DNA of 64,000 bases, from assembly GCA_900045905.1 (NCBI GenBank), contig FCNS01000035.1:1-64000 (forward strand), written 5' to 3'. Positions 17,282 to 25,504 of the stretch are shown here, in pieces (the stretch's first letter is position 1; each line of letters starts with the position of its first letter). A program made the position numbers and the translations under genes. Below the pieces are notes generated by a model that worked only from the letters and a program-made list of their open reading frames with translations, did no database searches and was not told the origin of the DNA. This DNA is from Clostridiales bacterium CHKCI001 (GTDB lineage: Bacteria > Bacillota > Clostridia > Lachnospirales > Lachnospiraceae).

Positions 17282-17457
17282 GTCGTCAATAGACTGACAG
17301 CTAAGGGATTTATCCCTTATGCTGACTGGATATTAGACGACCTAACCTGTATGGGCAAGTAAGGCATTTGCCTGGATTGCGAATACAGGCAGCGATGTCG
17401 AGAGTGCATAGCACGGAGACATCGACTTTTATATCATGGTGGTTCCCGCAAAGCGGG
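17282..17457. repeat. Array of four palindromic hairpins, unknown element
   Basis: A segment of clearly higher GC than its surroundings carries four consecutive stem-loops. First, GTCGTC 17282-17287/GACGAC 17336-17341 encloses TAAGGGA 17302-17308/TCCCTTA 17313-17319. Second, CCTGTA 17346-17351/TACAGG 17384-17389 encloses GGCAA/TTGCC. Third, CGATGTC 17393-17399/GACATCG 17418-17424 encloses GTGC/GCAC. Fourth, CCCGC 17445-17449/GCGGG 17453-17457. It lies between the S1-domain gene stop (10 bp away) and the sirtuin start, both on the minus strand. It could be an intergenic repeat element or a structured RNA. Confidence 0.6.
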
Positions 17458-17466
17458 CATGAAAGT

Positions 17467-18429
17467 TTAGTCTAATTTAATTCCCTTGAGCAAATCACCA
17501 AGCCCAGTAATTGCCTGTCCCTTTTCCTGATAATCAAACCGATCTTCTTCCACTTCTTTATTGATTACCTCATTGGCTTCTTTTATACTTAAACTAATTT
17601 TATTATCTTTAATTTTTGTGATTTTTACCTTTACTTTATCTCCTACTTTAAGCACTTGTTTTGGATGAGTCAAACGACGATCTGCAATCTGCGAAATATG
17701 CACAAGTCCAGAGATTCCATCTCCAATATCCACAAATGCACCATAATCCATCAGCTGCTCTACTGTTCCTTCCACAACTGTACCAACTACAATTTTTTCA
17801 ATTTTTTTATTTTTTTCTTCAATTGCTTTTTGTATTAATACATCTTTTGCAGATAATACCAAACGCTTTTGCTCTTTGTCCACGGTGATAATAACTGCAT
17901 CTATCTCTTTATTTAAATATGGAGTTGTATCTTCCACATATTCCAGTGCCAGCTTAGAGGATGGAATAAAGCCACGAATCCCCTCTACATACATAATTAC
18001 ACCTTTATTGACAATTCCTCCTACCATTCCATGAATGATAGTCTTTTCCTTCCTCATTTCTTCTAACTTATCCCATGCTAATTCATCGGTAGCATCTTTT
18101 TTGGATAACACAAAATTGCCAGCTCCGTCATCAGTCTTCACAACTGTAGCAGAAATCTCCTCTCCTTTTTGCACATCCGTTAAAATATTAAAATTTGGGT
18201 CATTACTCATTTGATCTGCTGCAATTTTACCAGGTGCATAGTAATCAAAATCCACTGTAACCCCTGTTTCATCCACATCAATTACTGTACCAGTTACAAT
18301 ATCCCCTGGCTTAATCTGGCGATAGGATGCCTCTAATTCTGCCTTATAGTCTTCCATTGTTTCTTCTTTTTGCGGTACTACTGTTTCTTTTTCTTCCTCT
18401 GTTATCTTATTTTTTTCCATTTCCATCAT
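17467..18429 (-). CDS. S1-domain RNA-binding protein (ribosomal protein S1-like)
   Basis: A 320-aa protein with an acidic/lysine-rich N-terminus and three S1 (OB-fold) domains at about residues 35-105, 120-190 and 205-275. The last, VEGTVEQLMDYGAFVDIGDGISGLVHISQIADRR, is the most canonical. Low-GC Gram-positives use such short S1 homologues (bS1-like or YpfD-like) in mRNA binding. ATG 18429 is chosen because TGGAGG lies 6 nt upstream; the open frame to 18528 overlaps potD. It follows the pot operon by 16 bp, so read-through from potABCD is possible. Confidence 0.88.
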   Translation of the reverse strand: MMEMEKNKITEEEKETVVPQKEETMEDYKAELEASYRQIKPGDIVTGTVIDVDETGVTVDFDYYAPGKIAADQMSNDPNFNILTDVQKGEEISATVVKTDDGAGNFVLSKKDATDELAWDKLEEMRKEKTIIHGMVGGIVNKGVIMYVEGIRGFIPSSKLALEYVEDTTPYLNKEIDAVIITVDKEQKRLVLSAKDVLIQKAIEEKNKKIEKIVVGTVVEGTVEQLMDYGAFVDIGDGISGLVHISQIADRRLTHPKQVLKVGDKVKVKITKIKDNKISLSIKEANEVINKEVEEDRFDYQEKGQAITGLGDLLKGIKLD

Positions 18430-18445
18430 AAATAACCTCCAAATT

Positions 18446-19537
18446 TTATTCTGTGGTACCAGTCGCTGCTTTAAATTCTGTCCAAACTTTCTGATGGGCG
18501 TCATTGGCCTCGGTTCCAATGTTTTCAATCATTTCTCCCTTTAAATCATCTGGTACTACAAGCAAATCTTTATTTTCCTCCGAAATAAATGCTTCTGCTT
18601 CTTTATTGGTACAATAATATCCAGTAAATTCCGTGCATTTGGCAAAGGTTTCTGGCTCCATAATATAATTCAAAAATGCATGAGCTGCCTCACTATTTGG
18701 AGCCTGACTTGGAATAAACCCTGACATCAATCCAAATCCAACTCCCTCTTCTGGAACTACAACTTCCAAATCTGGATTATTATTTAATGCCTCATATACC
18801 TGAGAAGTATATAAATATGCAACGGACGCCTCTCCAGTTAACAATGCAGTTTGTGTATTGTCATCTTTAATAAGCCGTACATTTGGAGCTAATAATTGCA
18901 ACTTCTTTCCAGCTTCTTCAATCTTTGTGACATCCTCTGTATTCATGGATTCTCCCATAGAAAGCAGCACCATACCTGTTACAACACGATTATTTGCAAT
19001 TAGTGCCACACTATCTTTTAACTGCTCATTCCAAAGATCTTGATATCCTGTAATTTCAAAGTCTACTGTATTTGGATCATATACAAGTAATGGAATACCA
19101 GCTCCATAATTTACCGTATATTCATTATTTTTATCAAAAAATTGGCCTTTAAAGATTGGATTCTCATATTCAATATTTGGAATCTTCGATTGATTCAATG
19201 TTTGGACAAGTCCTGCTTCAATTGCCTGCTCGATAATATAATCGTCAGCAAAAATTAGATCATATTCCCCACCTTCTGTCTGTGTTAGCTTTTCCAACAT
19301 TTCCTCATCATATGTAAAGTTCTGATAGATAACTTCACATCCAGTCTCAGCCTCAAAACCTGAAATAACCTCATCAGGAAACATGCCTTCCCATGTGTAA
19401 AGAATTAGTTCTTGCCCATCCAATAAAGCATCCTGTTCCTGAGCAGTCCCATTGCTCTGCTGTGCCTGATTACCGCATCCCCCTAACAAAGACAAAACAA
19501 CCACTCCACTGAGTATTGATCCAATCCATCGTTTCAT
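18446..19537 (-). CDS. potD: Spermidine/putrescine ABC transporter, substrate-binding lipoprotein PotD
   Basis: A 363-aa extracytoplasmic binding protein with signal peptide and lipobox LLGG-C21. The mature part has the SBP type 2 fold of polyamine binders (LYTWEGMFPDEVISGFEAETG, DLIFADDYIIEQAIEAGL, SQAPNSEAAHAFLNYIMEP). It delivers spermidine or putrescine to PotBC. AGGAGG precedes the ATG. The start overlaps the potC stop by 4 bp, which supports translational coupling. Confidence 0.92.
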   Translation of the reverse strand: MKRWIGSILSGVVVLSLLGGCGNQAQQSNGTAQEQDALLDGQELILYTWEGMFPDEVISGFEAETGCEVIYQNFTYDEEMLEKLTQTEGGEYDLIFADDYIIEQAIEAGLVQTLNQSKIPNIEYENPIFKGQFFDKNNEYTVNYGAGIPLLVYDPNTVDFEITGYQDLWNEQLKDSVALIANNRVVTGMVLLSMGESMNTEDVTKIEEAGKKLQLLAPNVRLIKDDNTQTALLTGEASVAYLYTSQVYEALNNNPDLEVVVPEEGVGFGLMSGFIPSQAPNSEAAHAFLNYIMEPETFAKCTEFTGYYCTNKEAEAFISEENKDLLVVPDDLKGEMIENIGTEANDAHQKVWTEFKAATGTTE

Positions 19538-20319
19538 AAATTACCTCCTCGATTTTTCTTATTGATTCTTACAATACCAAGAATTATTATTAGTGTAACA
19601 CTTAACATAATGGTTGACAAGGCATTTATTTCAGGACTTACTCCAAATTTAATACGAGAGAAAACCTTTATTGGCAGTGTATTAATACGAGAATTCGTCA
19701 CAAGTACACTGATTACTACATCATCAAACGACATAGCAAATGCAAGCAGCGAACCAGATGCCACTGCTGGCATAATCAATGGCAATGTAATATCCCAAAA
19801 TGCTCTGATCTCAGAAGCTCCCAAATCTCTGGCTGCTTCTAATAACGCAGGATCCATTCCAACTAGACGGGCTTTTACCATCATATAAATATAAGGAATA
19901 CAAAACGTGGTATGTGCAATTACAAGTGTTGTCATTCCAAACGGAAGGCTTATCGCAGAAAAAAATGCCAAAAATACCATTCCCAGAATAATTTCTGGTA
20001 TCATAATTGGAAGCATGGATAAATATTCCATCACTCCCTTTGTCTTATAGTTAAGCCTTGCCATGCCAACTGCCCCAATTGTACCAATTACTCCCGCACA
20101 AAAACAGCTCAATACTCCTAGAATTAGACTATTTTTTAATGCTTCCATTAAATCTTTATCCTGAAACAGTTCACTATACCATTTTAGCGAAAATCCTGAC
20201 CAAATTGCTGTCAATTTATTTTCATTAAATGAATATACAATCACAATTGCAATTGGAAGATACATAAAAATCAAGATAAGTGCTAAATACAAATTGGGTA
20301 TCTTTGTACGGTTTTTCAA
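19534..20319 (-). CDS. potC: Spermidine/putrescine ABC transporter permease PotC
   Basis: A 261-aa inner-membrane permease with about six helices and the EAA loop EAARDLGASEIRAFWDITLP, which contacts the ATPase PotA. The N-terminus LYLALILIFMYLPIAIVIVYSFN is typical of PotC. It overlaps potB upstream and potD downstream by 4 bp each. Confidence 0.92.
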   Translation of the reverse strand: MKNRTKIPNLYLALILIFMYLPIAIVIVYSFNENKLTAIWSGFSLKWYSELFQDKDLMEALKNSLILGVLSCFCAGVIGTIGAVGMARLNYKTKGVMEYLSMLPIMIPEIILGMVFLAFFSAISLPFGMTTLVIAHTTFCIPYIYMMVKARLVGMDPALLEAARDLGASEIRAFWDITLPLIMPAVASGSLLAFAMSFDDVVISVLVTNSRINTLPIKVFSRIKFGVSPEINALSTIMLSVTLIIILGIVRINKKNRGGNL

Positions 20320-21167
20320 AACAATCCCTCCAATTCTCTCGCTCCAGTTACTTTTCGATAAACGGCAATAAACAGCGATGTCATAATCATCAGAATAACT
20401 GATAATGCCGCCGCAAACGGCCAGTTCCTTCCCTTTGTCAGCTGTTCTTGAATGACATTACCAACTAGAACGACTTTATTTCCACCTAAAATATCTGCTA
20501 CAAAAAACAATCCCATCGATGGCACAAAGGTTAAAACGATCCCAGACATAAATCCTGGTAATGTCAACTTCCAAGTTACCGTCCAAAAAGCTTTCCATGC
20601 GGAAGCCCCCAAGTCTCTCGCCGCTTCAACTAAAGACCAATCCATCTTTTCTGCACTGGAATATACAGCCAGGATCATAAATGGCAGTAATGCATAAACC
20701 ATACCTGATAAAACAGCAGGATAGGTATAAAGCAGTTTTAATGGCTTTTGTGTAATTCCAATCCCCATTAAGATTTTATCCAAAATACCATTACTCTGAA
20801 GCAAAATAGACCATCCATACATTCGTACAAGAGAACTGGTCCAAAATGGAATCATAATTAATGCCATCATCAACTTTTTCTTATCACTTGGTAGCTTTGC
20901 CATAAAATATCCAAACGGATATCCAATGATTCCAACGAAAATAGTCGTTGAAAATGCTAATTTAATGGACTGCAAAAACGTAGTTCGGTAAACTGGCTCT
21001 GCAATCTTCTTGTAGTTATCGAATGTAAATTCTAGAATTGTTTCATAGTTTTCTCCTCTGGTACAAAAACTAAGTACAAACATATAAAGCAGCGGTCCCA
21101 CTACAAATATAATTGTAAATATGTAAAGCGGTGCCACTGTAAGCCAAAGCCCACTCTTTTTTTTCAT
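20316..21167 (-). CDS. potB: Spermidine/putrescine ABC transporter permease PotB
   Basis: A 283-aa permease with six predicted helices and the EAA motif EAARDLGASAWKAFWTVTW. It forms the membrane channel with PotC. GAGGAGG lies 14 nt upstream of the ATG. The intergenic gap to potA is 27 bp. Confidence 0.92.
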   Translation of the reverse strand: MKKKSGLWLTVAPLYIFTIIFVVGPLLYMFVLSFCTRGENYETILEFTFDNYKKIAEPVYRTTFLQSIKLAFSTTIFVGIIGYPFGYFMAKLPSDKKKLMMALIMIPFWTSSLVRMYGWSILLQSNGILDKILMGIGITQKPLKLLYTYPAVLSGMVYALLPFMILAVYSSAEKMDWSLVEAARDLGASAWKAFWTVTWKLTLPGFMSGIVLTFVPSMGLFFVADILGGNKVVLVGNVIQEQLTKGRNWPFAAALSVILMIMTSLFIAVYRKVTGARELEGLF

Positions 21168-21194
21168 TGTTTTTCGTTAATCCTCCTCTCTTTT

Positions 21195-22280
21195 TTAATC
21201 TCTATCCTCTACAATGACAGCCGAATCTGCGTCCCACCCAATTGTAATACAAGTTCCTTCTTCTACATCATAATTGATTCCATGTCGACTTGCCACAACT
21301 TCCTTTCCATTTGGAAGAACTAATGTTAGACGCAACAATCCTCCTGCAAAACTTTTCTCTTTTACTACCGCAGAGATTCCTTTTTCTAAATTCAATTGAA
21401 TATTTTCACTTCTAACTGCAATCGCAATCCTATCACCTATATGTACGTTATCTTTTTCAGAAAGCTTTACACTTACATAGCTCTCACAATCAGAAGAGGT
21501 TTCTTCTAATTTTATTGCAGCCATTCCATTATCCAGCTTATCTACAACTCCACGAATAATATTTGCATTTCCAACAAACTGCGCCACAAAACTTGTTCTC
21601 GGAGCGTCATATATTTCATTTGGAGTACCAATTTGAACAAACATTCCATCCCTCATTACCACAATCCGATCTGACATATTAATGGCTTCTTCTTGATCAT
21701 GCGTAATATAAATAAAAGTAATGCCTAATTTTTTCTGAAGTCTTTTTAATTCTAATTGCATTTGGCGGCGAAGCTGTAAATCCAATGCCCCAAGCGGCTC
21801 ATCCAACAATAACACTTTTGGATTATTTACAATTGCTCTAGCGATTGCAACACGCTGTTTCTGACCACCTGAAAGCTCCGACGGCTTCCTTGATGCATAA
21901 TCGGTAAGCTGCACTAATTCCAAACTTTCCATTACTCTTCTTTGAATTTCTGTTTTAGAAACTTTACGGATCTTCAAACCATATGCCACATTTTTATATA
22001 CATCCATATGTGGAAACAATGCATAATTTTGGAACACCGTATTAACATCTCGCTTATCTGGAGCTATTTTCGTCACATCAACACCTTCCAGCATCACAGC
22101 CCCACTATCTGGCTGCTCCAATCCAGCAATAATCCGAAGTGTTGTCGTCTTTCCACATCCAGATGATCCTAGAAAGGTAATAAATTCTCCCTGTTTTACA
22201 GATAATGAGATTCCTTTTAATACTTGCGTATTTCCAAAACTCTTTTTAATATGATTTAATTCTAAAATAAAATCTTTCAA
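21195..22280 (-). CDS. potA: Spermidine/putrescine ABC transporter ATP-binding protein PotA
   Basis: A 361-aa ATPase with Walker A GSSGCGKTT, Q-loop, signature LSGGQKQRVAIARA, Walker B LLLDEPLGALD and a C-terminal TOBE regulatory domain (from about 240). It drives polyamine uptake through PotBC. The start is TTG 22280: the frame is closed by TGA about 40 nt upstream and contains no ATG or GTG before it. GAAAGGA (22336-22330) is far upstream with an inverted repeat between. It is the first gene of potABCD. Confidence 0.92.
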   Translation of the reverse strand: MKDFILELNHIKKSFGNTQVLKGISLSVKQGEFITFLGSSGCGKTTTLRIIAGLEQPDSGAVMLEGVDVTKIAPDKRDVNTVFQNYALFPHMDVYKNVAYGLKIRKVSKTEIQRRVMESLELVQLTDYASRKPSELSGGQKQRVAIARAIVNNPKVLLLDEPLGALDLQLRRQMQLELKRLQKKLGITFIYITHDQEEAINMSDRIVVMRDGMFVQIGTPNEIYDAPRTSFVAQFVGNANIIRGVVDKLDNGMAAIKLEETSSDCESYVSVKLSEKDNVHIGDRIAIAVRSENIQLNLEKGISAVVKEKSFAGGLLRLTLVLPNGKEVVASRHGINYDVEEGTCITIGWDADSAVIVEDRD

Positions 22281-22336
22281 TTGTTCTACCCACTGCCTAT
22301 TATTTCCAAATGAGTATTTTCAAGGCAGTCCTTTCT
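22281..22336 (-). promoter_or_regulatory. potA translation start region with hairpin between SD and TTG
   Basis: On the minus strand GAAAGGA is followed by ACTGCCT (22329-22323) and AGGCAGT (22298-22292), a perfect 7-bp stem around a 24-nt loop. Then comes GGGTAGAACAA and the TTG start. A weak GGGTAG could serve as SD on its own. A -35-like TTGACT occurs further upstream near 22360 without a well-spaced -10. Confidence 0.5.
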
Positions 22337-22427
22337 TTCTATTATTTTAATCACTTTTCCATAAACAGCAGTCAAGACATATTATTTATGGATTCATAGA
22401 TCATTAAGAGAAGGTCTATGAACGGAT

Positions 22428-22459
22428 AAGGCTGGTGTATGATCTGATACACCAGCCTT
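22428..22459 (-). terminator. Hairpin downstream of the initiator tRNA
   Basis: A perfect 13-bp stem (AAGGCTGGTGTAT 22428-22440, ATACACCAGCCTT 22447-22459) with 6-nt loop, 8 bp past the tRNA 3' end. No T-run follows in either direction. It probably ends or processes the tRNA transcript. Confidence 0.7.
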
Positions 22460-22466
22460 ATTAGGA

Positions 22467-22540
22467 TTGCGGGAATAGGATTTGAACCTATGACCTTCGG
22501 GTTATGAGCCCGACGAGCTTCCAGACTGCTCCACCCCGCG
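22467..22540 (-). tRNA. Initiator tRNA-fMet (anticodon CAT)
   Basis: A 74-nt cloverleaf on the minus strand with anticodon CAT in a CGGGCTCATAACCCG arm. Two initiator hallmarks are present: a C1:A72 mismatch at the acceptor end and three consecutive G:C pairs closing the anticodon stem. The T-arm is ATAGG-TTCAAAT-CCTAT and G7 pairs with T66. CCA is not encoded. It has its own consensus promoter at 22576-22604 and stands alone. Confidence 0.95.
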
Positions 22541-22575
22541 CTATAAAATTATATGTTTTTCAACTTTCCTTGTTT

Positions 22576-22604
22576 ATTATACTGCTGTCTTTATTATATG
22601 TCAA
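22576..22604 (-). promoter_or_regulatory. Promoter of the initiator tRNA
   Basis: Perfect consensus on the minus strand: TTGACA (22604-22599), 17-nt spacer, TATAAT (22581-22576), about 36 bp before the tRNA 5' end. Confidence 0.9.
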
Positions 22605-22639
22605 CCACTAAATTTTATACATTTTTTATTTCTACATTT

Positions 22640-22672
22640 AAAAAGCTGCTGCATCTACTGCAACAGCTTTTT
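22640..22672 (-). terminator. Terminator after the membrane protein gene
   Basis: Arms of 14 positions with one mismatch (22640-22653 and 22659-22672) and a 5-nt loop. A5/T5 tracts on both sides make it work in both directions. It separates the 22713 gene from the tRNA promoter. Confidence 0.85.
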
Positions 22673-22712
22673 CCATTTTTATAACCAATGCCGTTTCTCT
22701 TCTATTTTCTGA

Positions 22713-23296
22713 TCACCGATAGATTCGCTTTTTAAGACAGCGGAAACATTCAGAAAAATAATCCGTGTGAATTGCTTCTTTCCTTAACGACCCATCTTCC
22801 TTCGTAAGACTTTGACGAAACTCATCCATTGCAAGCTTTGTCTGGTTTAAGTACTCAAAATCTTCTGCTGTAATCTCTCCAGTATCAATCAGTCTGTCAA
22901 GCATTTCTGTTAGGTTCATCTGAACGTAGGAGGTGCTCATATATCCATCTGCGAGTACTTCATAAGCAAAATCATACTGCTTCCAAAGTATATTATATCG
23001 AAATACATGCTCTGGCATATACATCTGCTGTACCATCATATCAATATATCTTTTAGCAGCTCCTAACCCTGCACACATTGTCTCTTCGTCTCTTTGCAAT
23101 GTTACCTCTAAATTAACGGAAATAGACTTCGCTGAGAAAACCAACTTCTCTACAAAGAGTTCTCTTACGTGATTGCGTAATCGAACATCCTGTACCACTT
23201 GAATGGATAACAGTACACAACACAACAATAGAAAAATTATAATCATCTTCTGCCATTGTTTTTTCAGCCAAACTCCCAAATTTAACTTTTTTTCAT
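22713..23296 (-). pseudogene. Membrane-anchored protein gene with A7 frameshift at its start
   Basis: The main frame (22713-23279, TTG start) encodes 188 aa: one N-terminal transmembrane helix (MIIIFLLLCCVLLSIQVV) and a helical extracellular domain of about 155 aa, family unknown. The likely original ATG is at 23296, where ATGA overlaps the stop of the upstream gene. From there the sequence runs ATG, seven A, GTTAA and stops at once. One more A would join it in frame to the main frame with a good N-terminus (MKKKLNLGVWLKK). Either the gene is inactivated, relies on slippage at A7, or begins at the weakly supported TTG 23279. Confidence 0.6.
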
Positions 23297-23901
23297 AAAA
23301 TATTTACTGTAACCGCCCTTTCATCTATTACACTTCTTATTTGTGTATAGTCTAATGCATTATGAATCATGTATTTAAATATAATCTTTGCAGTATCAGA
23401 TGATGTATTATTAGTCTCATATGCTCCATATGTCCAATTTACGCAAAAGTTATTTCCCACGCTACTAAGACGATAAGAATTTTTTAATTTTGCCTCAGCT
23501 TCTCTCCAGTAGTTACCTGAACCATTTGTATGCATATAAACATTGTTTGCAATCTTATTATCATTATATGGCTGCCAAGTAAATGAGATAGAAGGGGTTG
23601 CGGTAAGTGACTTTAAACCAACTCCTAAATCAAATGAAAAGTTTGTAATAATACTGGCACTTTCTGTAACAACTCCCCTGCTCATCAGATTTTCAACAGC
23701 AGTATATGATCTTGTTAAATAAACTATGGATACTTTCCTTAATGATAATGCAGAAGAGTTACTTGAACAATCATTTGGTAATGGTGCTTCTATTCTTTGC
23801 CCCGTTATTTCCAATGTGGCAGATGCAGTAGAAGTAGAATTTCTAACCACATCTCTAATATCACAAATCCCCTTATAATTCATATAATGCCTAATTATCA
23901 T
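23293..23901 (-). CDS. Unknown protein, probably N-terminally truncated exported protein
   Basis: 202 aa, rich in Ser/Thr/Asn and beta-prone (SASIITNFSFDLGVGL, PSISFTWQPYNDN, NFCVNWTYGAYETNN), which fits an exported protein. However, it has no signal peptide and no convincing ribosome binding site for ATG 23901. The frame is closed by TGA six codons upstream. A remnant lacking its 5' end is likely. Its stop overlaps the ATG of the downstream membrane-protein gene as ATGA. Function not recognised. Confidence 0.5.
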   Translation of the reverse strand: MIIRHYMNYKGICDIRDVVRNSTSTASATLEITGQRIEAPLPNDCSSNSSALSLRKVSIVYLTRSYTAVENLMSRGVVTESASIITNFSFDLGVGLKSLTATPSISFTWQPYNDNKIANNVYMHTNGSGNYWREAEAKLKNSYRLSSVGNNFCVNWTYGAYETNNTSSDTAKIIFKYMIHNALDYTQIRSVIDERAVTVNIL

Positions 23902-23962
23902 CCATAAAGAGAATATTCATAATATCCTAATAATCCCAGATACATGGTGAGCTAGTTTTATA

Positions 23963-24781
23963 TTACACACCTCTAATTTTTTGAATAACTGAGGCAATTA
24001 AAAATACAATTAAATTAATAATTACAATACTTGCTCCTGTTGGTGTGGCATATAAGAAGGAAAGAATTAATCCGATACAAAAATTCAAAACCGACAGCAC
24101 TGCGGAACAAATCACAACGCCTCGAAAGCTTTTTACCATTCGCATGGAAGTTAAAGCTGGAAAGATAATTAAACTAGAAATCAGCATAGCTCCCATCATT
24201 CTCATGCCCAGTACAATTGTAACAGCTGTAAATACTGCAATAACCATACGGTAAAAATTTACCGATACACCAGATGCCTGTGCAAAACTTTCATCAAACG
24301 TAACTGCAAATATTTTGTTGTAACAGAAAAAATATAACAGCAATACAATAATTGATAATATTACGCTAATAATTACATCTGTGGTATCCATTGCCAAAAT
24401 ACTTCCAAACATATAGCTGGATACATCGGTATTCATTCCTGTCGTCAAAGCCGTTACCGTAATACCAATTGCAAGGGAACTAGAGGAAAGCACTGCAATT
24501 GCAGCATCACTTTTCATTTTTGCATTATCGGTAATTCGCAGCAAGAAAAATGCAGCGAGTACAACAATTGGAATTGAAACTGGAAGTGGTGCCCAACCAA
24601 ATGCAACAGCTACGGAAAGTGCTCCAAATGAAACATGGGATAACCCATCTCCAATCATGGAGAAACGTTTTAATACAAGACTCACGCCTAAAAGTGCTGC
24701 ACAAAGGGAAACTAATATTCCTACAATAAATGCATGAATAATAAATGGATAAGAAAACATCTTCCCAATCATTTGAATCAT
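23963..24781 (-). CDS. znuB: Zinc/manganese ABC transporter permease (ZnuB type)
   Basis: A 272-aa permease of the ABC-3 family with about eight helices. It has the typical SLVLKRFSMIGDGLSHVSFGALSVAVAFG near residues 34-62 and ALTSMRMVKSF near the C-terminus. It pairs with ZnuC to import Zn2+ (or Mn2+). It overlaps znuC by 4 bp (ATGA-type coupling). Confidence 0.9.
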   Translation of the reverse strand: MIQMIGKMFSYPFIIHAFIVGILVSLCAALLGVSLVLKRFSMIGDGLSHVSFGALSVAVAFGWAPLPVSIPIVVLAAFFLLRITDNAKMKSDAAIAVLSSSSLAIGITVTALTTGMNTDVSSYMFGSILAMDTTDVIISVILSIIVLLLYFFCYNKIFAVTFDESFAQASGVSVNFYRMVIAVFTAVTIVLGMRMMGAMLISSLIIFPALTSMRMVKSFRGVVICSAVLSVLNFCIGLILSFLYATPTGASIVIINLIVFLIASVIQKIRGV

Positions 24782-25494
24782 ATTTGTCCACCTCCTATAA
24801 ATTCTTTTCCAACTTCACTCTTTTTGTATTGTTCTATCGTTCCAAAAAACTTCATTTTCTGGTTCATATGCAAAATATGAGTTGCATATGAAATAAGATT
24901 TTGGATATCGTGAGATACCATTAAAATTGTTACATGTTCTTCTTTATTTAAATATTCTAATATACGATACAGTTCCATTGTTGCCTTTGGGTCCAAACCA
25001 GTGGTCGGTTCATCCAACATTAAAATATCTTTCGTTGCACAGAGTGCTCTTGCGATTAAAACTCTCTGCTGTTGTCCTCCTGATAAATCACAATAACACA
25101 TTCTTCTTTTAGATGCCATTCCAATCCGCTTTAAATTATAAATTGCTTTCTGTTTCTCTTTTTTGGAATAGAATGGCTTATGTCCTCTCTCTTTTAAACA
25201 TCCTGACAATACTACTTCCATTACAGTGGCTGGAAAGTTTTTCTGCACCGCTGTCTGCTGAGGCAAGTATCCAACCCCATGTTCTTTTGCCTCTTCTGAA
25301 AAATTCATTTCACCATGAATTGGCTTTAAAAATCCGAGTATTCCTTTTAACAAGGTACTTTTTCCTGAACCATTTTTCCCTACAATACAAAGGAAGTCTC
25401 CTTGTTTCAAAGAAAAGCTTACTTGATCTACTGCAATCTGATTTTCATATCCAAAACTGATATGATCACAAGTTAAAACATCCATTTCTTCCAT
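24778..25494 (-). CDS. znuC: Zinc/manganese ABC transporter ATP-binding protein (ZnuC type)
   Basis: A 238-aa ATPase with Walker A GKNGSGKST, signature LSGGQQQRVLIARAL, Walker B LMLDEPTTGLD and the H-loop VSHD. The C-terminal region is short, as in ZnuC/AdcC. It lies 10 bp downstream of znuA and overlaps znuB. Confidence 0.9.
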   Translation of the reverse strand: MEEMDVLTCDHISFGYENQIAVDQVSFSLKQGDFLCIVGKNGSGKSTLLKGILGFLKPIHGEMNFSEEAKEHGVGYLPQQTAVQKNFPATVMEVVLSGCLKERGHKPFYSKKEKQKAIYNLKRIGMASKRRMCYCDLSGGQQQRVLIARALCATKDILMLDEPTTGLDPKATMELYRILEYLNKEEHVTILMVSHDIQNLISYATHILHMNQKMKFFGTIEQYKKSEVGKEFIGGGQI

Positions 25495-25504
25495 CCTTTC
25501 TTTT

